This document shows, one piece after another, positions 7,127 to 15,913 of a DNA stretch of 41,445 nucleotides. The position numbers were made by a program, and so were the translations under genes. Source of the stretch: an uncultured Bacteroidales bacterium (GTDB taxonomy: Bacteria; Bacteroidota; Bacteroidia; Bacteroidales; Bacteroidaceae); contig CADCLI010000009.1 in NCBI GenBank assembly GCA_902802285.1, forward strand, positions 1 through 41,445, read 5' to 3'. The notes under the pieces are model-generated. The model had not been told where the DNA came from and did no database searches. It worked only from the letters and a program-made list of their open reading frames with translations. Each line of letters starts with the position of its first letter. Position 1 is the first letter of the stretch.

Positions 7127-8949
7127 TATTCTCTTGTCATGGTTGTGTCAGAAGTGCCGTTAATTTCATCTACACCTATATAATCCATAAAGCCCTGCAA
7201 CAGATCTGTTGATTGACCTGTCTCAAATAGGTTGTTGAAAGTGAACTCTACATTCTCGTTCTTTTGATCATTGGTGTAGTTCCTGAAGAAATTATTGGTG
7301 GTGCCAAATTCTTCCTTACATATATCGTTCCATAGATAGAACATTACTTTGTCAATAAAATCACGCTCATCGATGTCTCCGTTAATAAAGAAATTACCCA
7401 TTTGTTTGTCTTCGGAATCGGTGGCTTTGAATATTCTTGAGTTTGCTTCTTTCAAGAATTTATTCCAATTGTACTGCTTGTTGCCAATAGTACTTTTGAA
7501 TTTGCTTGAGTCAGGATTGTTATAATCAATGGGGACACACTCCCAGACCCAACGACGCTTGAAGGCAGAATCCATCGGGAAAAGGGACTGGTCGCTGGTG
7601 TTCATTGTCGCCAGTATGTGAAGATTGGCTGGTAACCTTATTTTTCCATTAGCGATGCCTTCATTTTCTACACCCAATTTATTCTCAAGATATTGGAGCA
7701 GGTCTGCATCTGCATTTATTGGATATTCAGATACTCCGTTTTTCCTATCTAATAATTGGAATAAATCACCAAAAATCTGTGCGCAATTTCCTCTATTTAT
7801 CTCTTCAATTACAAGATAAATATGTTCGTTGGGATTTTGCCAAGCTTTGATATAAGCTCTGGTAAAAGATTGGGGTATAAAAGAATAAACTATTTCTTCT
7901 TTTCCTGCTGCCAATTCTTTTCCAACGGCAACACCTTTGTTAATTTCAACATTGAAAGATTCGGTGACGCCGCTTTCTTCCAGAATGTATTTTATATCAT
8001 CAGGGGTTAATCTATCAAGAGAGCGCCAGTATTTGGTCGCAAATTTTTGGACTGCATAAGGTATATTTGCAGATCTTGATTTTGATAAAAATTCAATGAG
8101 TTCTTCTACACTATATATTGTAAAAGCGGTATCGATATCAGATACTTCCTTCATGATGGGCTTATAACAGCCAACAAATGAAGCGTAATCGCTATCAGGG
8201 TGAAAAGTGGTCCGAAATATATTATTCTCATGTATCCCATTTAAAACTTCATTTTTCACTTTAAAAGACTTTCCACTGCCAGGAGTTCCATAGTATATTA
8301 TCTGGAGCTTATGTTGGTCTATGGAATTATTGGGGTCGCCGGTACAGATGAAATAATCATCAGTATCGGGTATTAGAGCTGACCAAGCTCTTTTTCGTTC
8401 CTCAGAATTTGTGTACACTTCAGACGCATTTTCATTAACGATTACAGCGTACATGTGTAGTTCATCTTGATTAATAATATTAATCCTATATACGAACCAA
8501 CATCCATCATCTGAAATGCCAAGTATCGAACGTGCTTGTTGAATAAATTCAGTATTTGAGTAATGTCCATCAGCTGCGTCGTACTCTATTTTGTCTGAAT
8601 ACTTTATCCCTCTTCTTCCCGTATGACTATCAGATAATTCTTTTGTAAGAACCATTAAAAAAGGATATGGTATTCTGACTCCATTAATATACACCTTCTT
8701 AAACAAAGATGCGATCTGGCATTCTCTTGATTCGGAGGCTACATATATGTGGCCGCCTCTTCCCATTGGGAGCTTGACTGCATGTAAGGGCACAGAACAA
8801 TACGCCATACCAATAACAATGGCTTCTGCACCAGAATAAGTAAACTTGTAATCGGGTCTAGACTGGCCTAAAGCAGTTCCCCACGATGGGGTTCCGACTC
8901 CTGAATGTAGAGTGGAACCAAAAGCGAATGAGCCTAAATCGAGATTCAT
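7126..8949 (-). CDS. McrB-like AAA+ GTPase/ATPase restriction subunit
   Basis: The motor subunit has Walker A YYGTPGSGKS at about residues 219-228 and an McrB-type Walker B with signature LVIEEINRGNCAQIFGDLF at about 379-397. ATMNTSDQSLFPMDSAFKRR (sensor and arginine finger region) lies near 447. These identify the McrB/LlaJI.R1 AAA+ clade, which uses GTP in E. coli McrB. Residues 1-200 form an N-terminal domain with no similarity I recognise, likely for DNA recognition. It precedes the nuclease gene with a one-base TAATG overlap and lies 53 bases after the DUF3883 gene. Confidence 0.88.
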   Translation of the reverse strand: MNLDLGSFAFGSTLHSGVGTPSWGTALGQSRPDYKFTYSGAEAIVIGMAYCSVPLHAVKLPMGRGGHIYVASESRECQIASLFKKVYINGVRIPYPFLMVLTKELSDSHTGRRGIKYSDKIEYDAADGHYSNTEFIQQARSILGISDDGCWFVYRINIINQDELHMYAVIVNENASEVYTNSEERKRAWSALIPDTDDYFICTGDPNNSIDQHKLQIIYYGTPGSGKSFKVKNEVLNGIHENNIFRTTFHPDSDYASFVGCYKPIMKEVSDIDTAFTIYSVEELIEFLSKSRSANIPYAVQKFATKYWRSLDRLTPDDIKYILEESGVTESFNVEINKGVAVGKELAAGKEEIVYSFIPQSFTRAYIKAWQNPNEHIYLVIEEINRGNCAQIFGDLFQLLDRKNGVSEYPINADADLLQYLENKLGVENEGIANGKIRLPANLHILATMNTSDQSLFPMDSAFKRRWVWECVPIDYNNPDSSKFKSTIGNKQYNWNKFLKEANSRIFKATDSEDKQMGNFFINGDIDERDFIDKVMFYLWNDICKEEFGTTNNFFRNYTNDQKNENVEFTFNNLFETGQSTDLLQGFMDYIGVDEINGTSDTTMTRE

Positions 8950-9002
8950 AATCTTATGTTGTTATTAATGCCCAATGTTTATATAAAGAAACATTGATAG
9001 CG

Positions 9003-10103
9003 CTATTTTTTATCAATAAACTTGATGTCTTGATACTCCTGTTCCATTTTTAGTGAATCCATTATGTATCCTCTTTCGTATTTGATGGTTTTTTTGCGAT
9101 CTGATTTTACGTTAGTTACCAGGATCAATAGATAGTTCATTCTATACTTGTCCATGAATCGTCTCTCACCCTTGGACATGTAAAAGCATTTTTTGCTGTC
9201 TTGTGTTGATTTTACTTCTATATATTTTTTTTCGCCATTTACTATACATTCAATGTCGTATGGTGATGCGGGGAATTTTTGGCTTATATGTTCTTTTTCT
9301 ACGGGTTTGCTATCAAAGAAATCATCAAGATGGTCAAAAACATACTTTTCCCCTTCAAAGCCGTTTTTTCGGCTTGTTTCCTGAATTTTCTGTAGTGTAT
9401 CAACAAAAGCAGCGTTTTCTTCTTTTGATAGATTCTTAGTAGAAATCACAAATGATTCATCTTGGCTGGGATTATCAACAAGCAACTTTATCCCTACACC
9501 TTTTTTCCTTTTGAATACATTGGATAATGGCACCCCTTGGGGCCCAACCATTATAGTTTTAAAGTTTAAGGTGTTTGTTGCCGTGTCAACATCGAAGCCT
9601 CTGACAACAAAAGCGAAACCTCCATTAACCTCAAGAATCTTATTTAATACAGCTTTGTTATTAATATTAAAACCATCTGTTACATGAGCAAAAGACAGGG
9701 GATAGTGCAGTTTTTTGCGGCCATAATGAGTATTTTCGGAGTGTTTTCCATTTCTTTTGATGATAGTTTTCCCGATTTCCTCTTTTACAAAAAAAGCGAA
9801 GGAAGTGTTTGCTTCAAAGGGCTGGCCATCAAGCGCAAATTTTGAGAACTCATAGAATTTTACTAAATTAGTCGGGGCTTTAGAGGTTGTATTTTTGGTA
9901 CACTTATCTATTAAGGCGGCGGGTAAACCTTTTACATCTACCCCTCCATTGTTGTCAATGAACGCGTATATGTCTTTTCGCCATTTCTCTGGATCTTTCG
10001 ATTGATTTAATGGTGTATGTACGGTTGCAGTTTGACCTTTTATAAAGTCATTCCATATTCCATAGAATAGTGATTTTTCATCAATGCGAAAGATATACTT
10101 CAT
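9003..10103 (-). CDS. DUF3883-domain protein, nuclease-like restriction component
   Basis: The C-terminal ~130 residues match DUF3883: GFEGEKYVFDHL, then SPYDIECIVNGEKKYIEVKS, then FYMSKGERRFM and YLLILVTNV. The D-x(12)-E-V-K spacing is a PD-(D/E)XK nuclease-like core. The N-terminal ~230 residues (FYGIWNDFIKGQTATVH, YEFSKFALDGQPF) are unfamiliar. The start lies one base after the methyltransferase stop, so it is the second gene of the operon and probably tightly linked to modification. It could be a second nuclease or a specificity subunit. Confidence 0.75.
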   Translation of the reverse strand: MKYIFRIDEKSLFYGIWNDFIKGQTATVHTPLNQSKDPEKWRKDIYAFIDNNGGVDVKGLPAALIDKCTKNTTSKAPTNLVKFYEFSKFALDGQPFEANTSFAFFVKEEIGKTIIKRNGKHSENTHYGRKKLHYPLSFAHVTDGFNINNKAVLNKILEVNGGFAFVVRGFDVDTATNTLNFKTIMVGPQGVPLSNVFKRKKGVGIKLLVDNPSQDESFVISTKNLSKEENAAFVDTLQKIQETSRKNGFEGEKYVFDHLDDFFDSKPVEKEHISQKFPASPYDIECIVNGEKKYIEVKSTQDSKKCFYMSKGERRFMDKYRMNYLLILVTNVKSDRKKTIKYERGYIMDSLKMEQEYQDIKFIDKK

Positions 10104-10104
10104 C

Positions 10105-11145
10105 TTAAATTTGACTGAATATATGTGATAATAGAATTCCTACTAGATTAACATCCCATCCATTGCCAGCTCGTTTAGACAATTGAGAATACGATTGTCC
10201 TGCGAAATTAATTTCGCATTCTTTTTTGTCACGTGATATGCGGAAGCCCATAAGTCGGAACTGTTCGTGCACAGACATTTTTCGTACTATTTCCTTCCCA
10301 TCCTTTTTGGGAACTTCTATGACGCGAAGGCTATTGTGTTCAGGTTGAGTAATAGTGATGCTATACCCATCCTGTTTGATTTTCTTATTGTACACATCAA
10401 AGCACAGGGGAGTTTTTACAACAAATGAATCTATGTTATGTTTTTCTTTCAGATGCTCTATCTGTTTGTCGGAAAGATACAACGATGTGTCTGGATCTAA
10501 ATCTAGATAATCTGCCATTTTTACGTTAATATCAACTTTTGGAGGTACAATATTAAACCCTTTTGGTAGACCACCCAATTGTGCGAACATCCAAAGTCTT
10601 TCCCTGTTTTGAGGAACTCCGTAATCTTTGGAATTAAGTACGGCTTTTGCCAAAGGCTCTTCGCCATATCCCATTTCTTTTAAATCCTCAATCAGTTTGT
10701 CATGAATTGGTTGAAATTTTCCATGAGTAAAACCTTTAACATTCTCAAGAAAGAGATATTTTGGCTTTTTGACTTTACAAATACGGATAATGTGTCCTAA
10801 CATCATACCCCTCCCATAGGGATCTTCTGTGCCTTTTTGCATACCTGCCGAAGAGAATGGTTGGCAAGGGAAGCCACCCATAAACATGTCAAAATCAGGA
10901 AGCTCGTTAGGATCTATTTTTGTAATATCCCCCCAATTCTTTATGGGGTTGCCATTTTTGTCTTTATGATTTGCGTCGAATAACTCAGATGCAAACTTGT
11001 CAAATTCCGAATAGCCAATTACTTCATAGTCAATTTCAGGGTGTTTCTCTTTTAATCTTTTCAAGCCAAAGGATCCTCCTCCGTAACCCGCAAATCCTTC
11101 GAAAACTCGCAGAACGGGTTTCTCCTCAAAAGTAGATGTGCTCAT
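10105..11145 (-). CDS. DNA (cytosine-5-)-methyltransferase
   Basis: It transfers a methyl group from S-adenosylmethionine to carbon 5 of a target cytosine. Motifs in order: I (RVFEGFAGYGGGSFGLKR, 13-30), IV (GGFPCQPFSSAG, 90-101, catalytic Cys94), VI (FLENVKGF, 132-139), VIII (PQNRERLW, 178-185), and motif X-like AGNGWDVNLVG near the end. The target-recognition stretch between about 190 and 270 is short. At 346 residues it is of usual size. It is the promoter-proximal gene of the six-gene operon, a common arrangement so that protection precedes restriction. The recognition sequence cannot be read from the protein. Confidence 0.92.
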   Translation of the reverse strand: MSTSTFEEKPVLRVFEGFAGYGGGSFGLKRLKEKHPEIDYEVIGYSEFDKFASELFDANHKDKNGNPIKNWGDITKIDPNELPDFDMFMGGFPCQPFSSAGMQKGTEDPYGRGMMLGHIIRICKVKKPKYLFLENVKGFTHGKFQPIHDKLIEDLKEMGYGEEPLAKAVLNSKDYGVPQNRERLWMFAQLGGLPKGFNIVPPKVDINVKMADYLDLDPDTSLYLSDKQIEHLKEKHNIDSFVVKTPLCFDVYNKKIKQDGYSITITQPEHNSLRVIEVPKKDGKEIVRKMSVHEQFRLMGFRISRDKKECEINFAGQSYSQLSKRAGNGWDVNLVGILLSHIFSQI

Positions 11146-11229
11146 AGTGTAATAGTTGTGTTTGAAATAAGCGTAATTTTTAAAAAGTTGATAGCAGCAA
11201 ATTTAATAAACTATCTTCTAATCGCAATA

Positions 11230-11652
11230 TCAAAGTGCATCAATAATTCCCTCCAAGCTATCCGTAATCAAATCAAACATCTTATACATCAGCTCCGGAT
11301 CCTCCTTGTCGGGGATGTAGGCAATGACCTTCTTGCCGGCACCGGCCATCCAGCCGGCCTCGGTGTGGGCGGATCGGCCGCAGGGGAGTACCAGGACGCA
11401 GACATCGGCCCAACGCATGGCGTCAAAGTCGCGCTGGAATCCGTATCGGGCCCATTCGTGGTCCAGGTGGGCGATGTAGTCGCGGGTGGTCCACTGCTCC
11501 CAGTTGGGGTCAACGTCGCGCCAGAAGAATCCGCCGCGGCCGTCGGGCGGGTTGCGGAAATCAAACACTTGGTGTCCCTGCTCGCGGAGCTTCTTTACCA
11601 CATCGGGCTGGTAGGGGTTCTTCCAGCTGGAGGCTACGTAGATTTTTGCCAT
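11230..11652 (-). CDS. Nucleoside 2-deoxyribosyltransferase-like protein, copy 1
   Basis: The protein opens MAKIYVASSWKNPYQPDVV and has FRNPPDGRGGFFW, then CVLVLPCGRSAHTEAGWMAG. The GRSAHTEAGW segment carries the Glu (residue 98) that acts as nucleophile in nucleoside 2-deoxyribosyltransferases, which swap bases on deoxynucleosides. The broader fold also includes nucleotide-cleaving defence effectors, so a salvage or an immune role is possible. I use the ATG at 11652, giving 140 residues and matching copy 2 exactly. A near-consensus TATCTTTA lies upstream. Copy 2 at 12515 is ~89 percent identical by eye. Confidence 0.75.
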   Translation of the reverse strand: MAKIYVASSWKNPYQPDVVKKLREQGHQVFDFRNPPDGRGGFFWRDVDPNWEQWTTRDYIAHLDHEWARYGFQRDFDAMRWADVCVLVLPCGRSAHTEAGWMAGAGKKVIAYIPDKEDPELMYKMFDLITDSLEGIIDAL

Positions 11653-11754
11653 ATAGATAATTTGCTGTAAAGATATTGATTTAAAACTGATAATCATCTT
11701 TCATATTAAAACCATTGTTGGAGATGTTTCTTTGTGGTATCAATTGGAACACAT

Positions 11755-12485
11755 TCACTCTATACGCAATTCGCCTCTTTTGTATTTGATGAGGAGATAA
11801 TTAACTATACATATATTGAGGTTGTCCGCAAATTGGCCTACAGCATCTAATGCGTCTAGAAGTCTGGATGCGTCTATCATTACTTTGCTTTCATTGATAA
11901 CCTCTTGACGCGATTCGTATAACTTGAATGAATCCAAATGAGTTTCGATATCTCGTTCTTCTCTCCACCATGTTGATATTTGTGATTGCCTTTCGAGTAC
12001 ACTGTTTAACTGATGATATTGTTGATTTATCACTCGTGGAAATGGTAATTTTGACAATAACACTGAAAGTTTAGCCCACTCTGATTCTTTTTTTCCTTTG
12101 GGAGTGAATCTATATAGCTTTTTAAAGCCTTCGTTTAATACTACCTTGAGCTTTCCGCGCATATAACTGCGGTCGTAATCATTCTTTGCGAGAACAAAGT
12201 ATTTAAAGGCTACCCAACAATCTGCCGTGGTTTGAATAGTGAAAAAGAAGAACGAATGTAAGGCTATATTAATCTTAGAGAATTCGGAATCCTCAGTTTG
12301 CAGGCCTTTCAGATTGTCTGATATTAACTTGAGTCCGCTGACGCAAACTCGTCTATGGTTTTTATTACTTCACGCCGTGTTTTCCAATTTAATGTGACGT
12401 CAGTTTGCTTTAAATCGGGAAACAAATTCCTAAAGTTGATGTCGTTGATTGGACGGAGTTTGATGTTGTCTAAGTCCATATTCAT
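11755..12485 (-). pseudogene. Unknown ~243-residue protein gene, frameshifted
   Basis: A 135-residue frame (MRGKLKVVLNEGFKKLYRF onward) is the C-terminal part of a longer gene. Going upstream the same frame stays open through FVLAKNDYDRSY, FFFFTIQTTADCW and SGLKLISDNLKGLQ. Near 12345-12352 it must switch to the frame starting MNMDLDNIKLRPINDIN at 12485. The total is 731 bases, one short of 244 codons, fitting a single-base deletion. The whole protein looks helical and soluble (HEPN-like in feel, but no catalytic motif is visible). I do not recognise a family. It lies between the two deoxyribosyltransferase copies. Confidence 0.5.
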
Positions 12486-12514
12486 GATATTTCGTATTTA
12501 TTAGTTATTCCCTT

Positions 12515-12937
12515 TTATATCGCAGTAATTACCTCCTCAAAGTCATCCGTGATGCAGTCAAACATCTTATACATCAGCTCCGGATCCTCCTTGTCGGGGA
12601 TGTAGGCAATGACCTTCTTGCCGGCGCCGGCCATCCAGCCGGCCTCGGTGTGGGCGGATCGGCCGCAGGGGAGTACCAGGACGCAGACATCGGCCTCTTT
12701 CATGGCGTCAAAGTCGCGTTGGAATCCGTAACGGGACCATTCGTTGTCAAGGTGGGAGATGTAGTCGCGTGTGGTCCACTGCTCCCAGTTGGGATCTACG
12801 TCGCGCCAGAAGAAGCCGCCTTTGCCGTCGGGTGGGTTGCGGAAGTCAAATACTTGGTGTCCTTGCTCGCGAAGGCGCTTTACTACTTCGGGTTGGTAGG
12901 GGTTTTTCCAGCTGGAGGCTACGTATATCTTGGCCAT
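12515..12937 (-). CDS. Nucleoside 2-deoxyribosyltransferase-like protein, copy 2
   Basis: This is a paralogue of the 11230 gene with identical length (140 residues) and the same key segment CGRSAHTEAGWMAG. About 15 substitutions separate them, concentrated at the C-terminus (FDCITDDFEEVITAI against FDLITDSLEGIIDAL). The conservation of every probable active-site position suggests both copies are functional. The ATG at 12937 is 26 bases after a TATCTTTG element, and the repeat of the second palindrome family lies immediately upstream. With copy 1 it makes ~420-bp direct repeats flanking a broken gene. Confidence 0.75.
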   Translation of the reverse strand: MAKIYVASSWKNPYQPEVVKRLREQGHQVFDFRNPPDGKGGFFWRDVDPNWEQWTTRDYISHLDNEWSRYGFQRDFDAMKEADVCVLVLPCGRSAHTEAGWMAGAGKKVIAYIPDKEDPELMYKMFDCITDDFEEVITAI

Positions 12938-12963
12938 AATCAGGTTTGTTGGTTTGGTGCTTA

Positions 12964-12971
12964 CAAAGATA
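12964..12971 (-). promoter_or_regulatory. -7 promoter element of deoxyribosyltransferase copy 2
   Basis: Minus-strand TATCTTTG whose upstream edge touches the palindromic repeat at 12971-13010. Confidence 0.5.
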
Positions 12972-13010
12972 GTACAAAAAGGGTCTGACCCCAATTGTAT
13001 CATTTTTTAA
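12971..13010. repeat. Second-family palindrome (GGGTCTGACCC type)
   Basis: AGTACAAAAAGGGTCTGACCC then CAATTGTATCATTTTTTAA. It pairs as TACAAAAAGGGTC with GACCCCAATTGTA (imperfect). The stop codon TAA of the LRR gene at 13007 lies in its outer edge. Confidence 0.7.
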
Positions 13011-14068
13011 AATGGAACGTCATCGTCGTCCGACGGGGTGGGAGTAGGGTCAGCGTACGGGAACGTGTCAAGCATGGTCTGCTTCACGGAGTCTCCGTCC
13101 AGCTCAAATAGCCTTGTCTCCTCGTCATGTATATCGGACTCATATACGCCCGATTCGCGGTGCAGGATAACCTTGCAGCCGTACAGGCTGACCATGCGCT
13201 CGCACCAGTCCCACCATTCCTCGTCACAGTAGGTGTCCTGGCATTCATTCACGGAGGATTTGACTTTAACTATATACTCATCGGCTTCTTTCGTCACATC
13301 ATTCAAGTATACGCTGTAGTCTTCAGTTCCATCCGGATGCTCCTCATCTATATATGACAGGACGGCCAATTCGCAGAGACTGTTTATCTTGCTTGGGACG
13401 TCCAGGAAGTCCAGCAGCGTGAATTCGGCACCGTATTCCGCAGGCTGTTTGTCCAGTTCGGGATCACCATCCAGACGGTAATGAGCTTCGTGAATCTTCC
13501 GGTTCATCTCCTCAAGGTCGGCATCGGGACCGACAACAATCTTTTCGCGGCCGAACAAGTGGAACGCCTGGTTGAGAACCTTGATGATGGTCTCTCTGGG
13601 GCCGACAATGCAGGCGGTGGTGGAGATTGTCAAAACATCATATGGCGATTCCTTGGAGGCGATGAGGGAGCGGTCGTCTTGGGTTAGACAGGAGCATCCT
13701 TGGAATGCCCCTTCACCGATGACACTTATGCTCTTGGGTATCACGATACGAGTTAGGCTCGTGCAACCATCGAATGCTTTGTGGGCTATTATTCGGACGC
13801 TCTTCGGGATAACAATGCTCTCCAGACTTGTACAGCCCATAAATGCGCCCATGTCAATGGTCCTCAGCCCCTCCGGGAGTTCCACGTGCCTGAGGTTTTT
13901 GCAGCCCAGGAACGAGCAGGCACCAACTATAGTCACACCCTTTGGGATAACTACACTGGTGAGGTTATTACAATTCATAAGCACGTTGGGAAGGATCTTC
14001 CTGGTTCCCGCGGGAATCTCCAGGTGCCCGTTCTTGTCAATCAGTTCTTGGAATAATTGTACTGCCAT
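13007..14068 (-). CDS. BspA-type LRR protein with C-terminal unknown domain
   Basis: Residues ~15-125 are four to five LRR_5 repeats of the BspA/TpLRR type (LTSVVIPKGVTIVGACSFLGC, LESIVIPKSVRIIAHKAFDGC). The remaining ~220 residues form a non-LRR domain containing PRETIIKVLNQAF and ADLEEMNRKI. The same motifs (SRESVVKMMNAVL, IDTMNSKL) occur at the N-terminus of the neighbouring 14073 protein, so the two have opposite domain order. There is no signal peptide, so a cytosolic location is likely, unlike classical secreted BspA. The tail is acidic (SDDDDVPF). It is the last gene of the cluster, four bases after the 14073 gene. Confidence 0.8.
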   Translation of the reverse strand: MAVQLFQELIDKNGHLEIPAGTRKILPNVLMNCNNLTSVVIPKGVTIVGACSFLGCKNLRHVELPEGLRTIDMGAFMGCTSLESIVIPKSVRIIAHKAFDGCTSLTRIVIPKSISVIGEGAFQGCSCLTQDDRSLIASKESPYDVLTISTTACIVGPRETIIKVLNQAFHLFGREKIVVGPDADLEEMNRKIHEAHYRLDGDPELDKQPAEYGAEFTLLDFLDVPSKINSLCELAVLSYIDEEHPDGTEDYSVYLNDVTKEADEYIVKVKSSVNECQDTYCDEEWWDWCERMVSLYGCKVILHRESGVYESDIHDEETRLFELDGDSVKQTMLDTFPYADPTPTPSDDDDVPF

Positions 14069-14072
14069 AGTT

Positions 14073-15095
14073 CTACTTTGTTTTTTTCATTACCTCCTCC
14101 TCGCACGGGCAGTCCTTGAAGGCATTGTCAGCTATTTTGACGCCTAAAGGGATTTCAATTTCTGTCAGTTTCTTGCAGCCACAAAAAGCCATCTCATCTA
14201 TGAGTTTGAGCGATGGAGGAAGCGTGATGCTTGTAAGGTTCTCGCAGCTGCCAAAGGCGCCCTCTCCAATTTCCACGACTGTATCGGGTATCGACACGCT
14301 GACCAACTTATTACATTGCAGGAAAGCGTAGTCTTCAATACGGGTTGTGCCCTCTGGGATAACGGCATGGCCGTTTTCATCAATAGGGTAGAGGCTCGTT
14401 TCTTCAATCTCTTCAGTTTCTGAATCCTCATCCTGCTGCCACGGCTGCTTTTGCTTATTAAACCATGCAAGGCATTCATCATCGGTGATTTCAACCTCGG
14501 GATGATCGTTATGGTAGTGGTTCCAATCCATACCATAGTGGTCCGGATACAGATGGGCCAGCGTCTTTAAAAAGAAGGGATACTCTTTGGTATCATATTT
14601 TGACCCTGACTCTAGATGAAGTTTCCTGATTTTTCCATCTAAAGCGTCATAGATTGTTGCCGAGCCAAATCTGATGAATCGGCCATTGCTGTACCAGTCG
14701 TCATCCAGAAACACATGGCAGTTATATTGAATGGCTACAGTGTCCCATTTGAACGAATTAACAAAGGCTTCATCATTATCGTTATATGATGCGCTCTCAT
14801 CAAGGTAATATGAGAATTTGGCTATCAGGCCAGGGGCGTCATCTTCTATCCGTACCAGTTCAAGAAATCTGTAAAAATCCTCATCATTTACCGGCCCCAA
14901 AAGGTCCGGTATGCCTATGTCCTTGCCTTTCTGGCCTGTAAACATTTCAAGTTTTGAGTTCATTGTATCAATGTCATCGCTTTCCACAATGACTTGGTCA
15001 GAATTGAAACTCTTCAGTACCGCGTTCATCATCTTGACGACACTCTCACGGGAACCTTTTACCGTGACGCGGAATAAATCACCTTCTACGCTCAT
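14073..15095 (-). CDS. LRR protein with N-terminal unknown domain
   Basis: Residues 1-~230 are a non-LRR domain starting DLFRVTVKGSRESVVKMMNA, with VNDEDFYRFLELV and CHVFLDDDWYSNGRF. Its first 45 residues match the C-terminal domain of the 13007 protein. From ~238 (YPIDENGHAVIPEGTTRIED) there are four LRR_5 repeats (LVSVSIPDTVVEIGEGAFGSC), ending in a lysine-rich tail. No signal peptide is seen. The gene sits 20 bases downstream of the 15116 gene in the same operon. Binding of a protein ligand through the LRR face is an inference from the family; the partner is unknown. Confidence 0.8.
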   Translation of the reverse strand: MSVEGDLFRVTVKGSRESVVKMMNAVLKSFNSDQVIVESDDIDTMNSKLEMFTGQKGKDIGIPDLLGPVNDEDFYRFLELVRIEDDAPGLIAKFSYYLDESASYNDNDEAFVNSFKWDTVAIQYNCHVFLDDDWYSNGRFIRFGSATIYDALDGKIRKLHLESGSKYDTKEYPFFLKTLAHLYPDHYGMDWNHYHNDHPEVEITDDECLAWFNKQKQPWQQDEDSETEEIEETSLYPIDENGHAVIPEGTTRIEDYAFLQCNKLVSVSIPDTVVEIGEGAFGSCENLTSITLPPSLKLIDEMAFCGCKKLTEIEIPLGVKIADNAFKDCPCEEEVMKKTK

Positions 15096-15115
15096 ATTTT
15101 TATGTATCTATGTTA

Positions 15116-15913
15116 TCATCCAAATGCAAGCCCTGAGCGATCCAGTTCCCCGGGAAGGATACCTACCGGAAGCTTGTCGCAGCCTTGAAAGGCGTATTCC
15201 CAGACTTCCTTCAAGGACTTGGGGATATTGATACGCTCCAAGGCCTTACAACCCCCAAAGGCATCGGGGCCGATTACCTTGAGCCCCTCTGCAAGGTTTA
15301 CACGCTTTAGGTTCTGGCATTTCAAGAAAGCGGCGCGACCGATTTCTTCAACAGAAGGGGGGATAGTTACCTCTTCCAACTGGTCCCACTCTGAGAAATT
15401 AAAGTTACCGATTTCTGTAATTCCTTCTTCAATGACAAGCTCATGGAAGGGGTAGGTCGTTTCAAACTTGATATCCCCGTCCCACAAATCACCGGATATA
15501 TGCATAACTCCGTCACGGGTTATCAAATAATGAGCAATCGTTCCATTGGGCCATTCAATATCCGCTACCTCCACGAAGTTGTTGTATTCTTCGACTGTCA
15601 TCAGATTACCAAGCGCTTTGATGAAACGGTCCCAGCCGTCATCGTCAAAGGCGCCATTGTCAGTGTAGTAGTCCTCCAGGTTGACCGTTACACCATCCTT
15701 GGTGTAGGCGTGCATCTGCTGGATATCATCCTCTATGCCCTCGAAACCGTCCAATTGCATCATCCCATCAAAGAGCACCTTGCCGGGCACAATCTCTGTC
15801 GGCAACTCCTCCACAACCTCAGCTATAGCTGAAAGGTGGAAGTTGGAAATGAATGCCTTGTCTTTAATGATATTGTATATTTTCTTTGTGAATTCAGCCT
15901 GTGTCATAGTCAT
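15116..15913 (-). CDS. LRR protein, short form (265 aa)
   Basis: The N-terminal ~125 residues are acidic and unfamiliar (FTKKIYNIIKDKAF, DDGWDRFIKALGNL). Then comes DGVMHISGDLWDGDIKFETT, and from ~165 four LRR_5 repeats: GITEIGNFNFSEWDQLEEVT, IGRAAFLKCQNLKRVNLAEG. The FSEW-QLEE block recurs almost word for word in the 16617 protein (FSEWYQLEEL), pointing to segmental duplication inside the cluster. No signal peptide. The start overlaps the stop of the 15910 gene by four bases (ATGA), so translation is coupled. Confidence 0.8.
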   Translation of the reverse strand: MTMTQAEFTKKIYNIIKDKAFISNFHLSAIAEVVEELPTEIVPGKVLFDGMMQLDGFEGIEDDIQQMHAYTKDGVTVNLEDYYTDNGAFDDDGWDRFIKALGNLMTVEEYNNFVEVADIEWPNGTIAHYLITRDGVMHISGDLWDGDIKFETTYPFHELVIEEGITEIGNFNFSEWDQLEEVTIPPSVEEIGRAAFLKCQNLKRVNLAEGLKVIGPDAFGGCKALERINIPKSLKEVWEYAFQGCDKLPVGILPGELDRSGLAFG

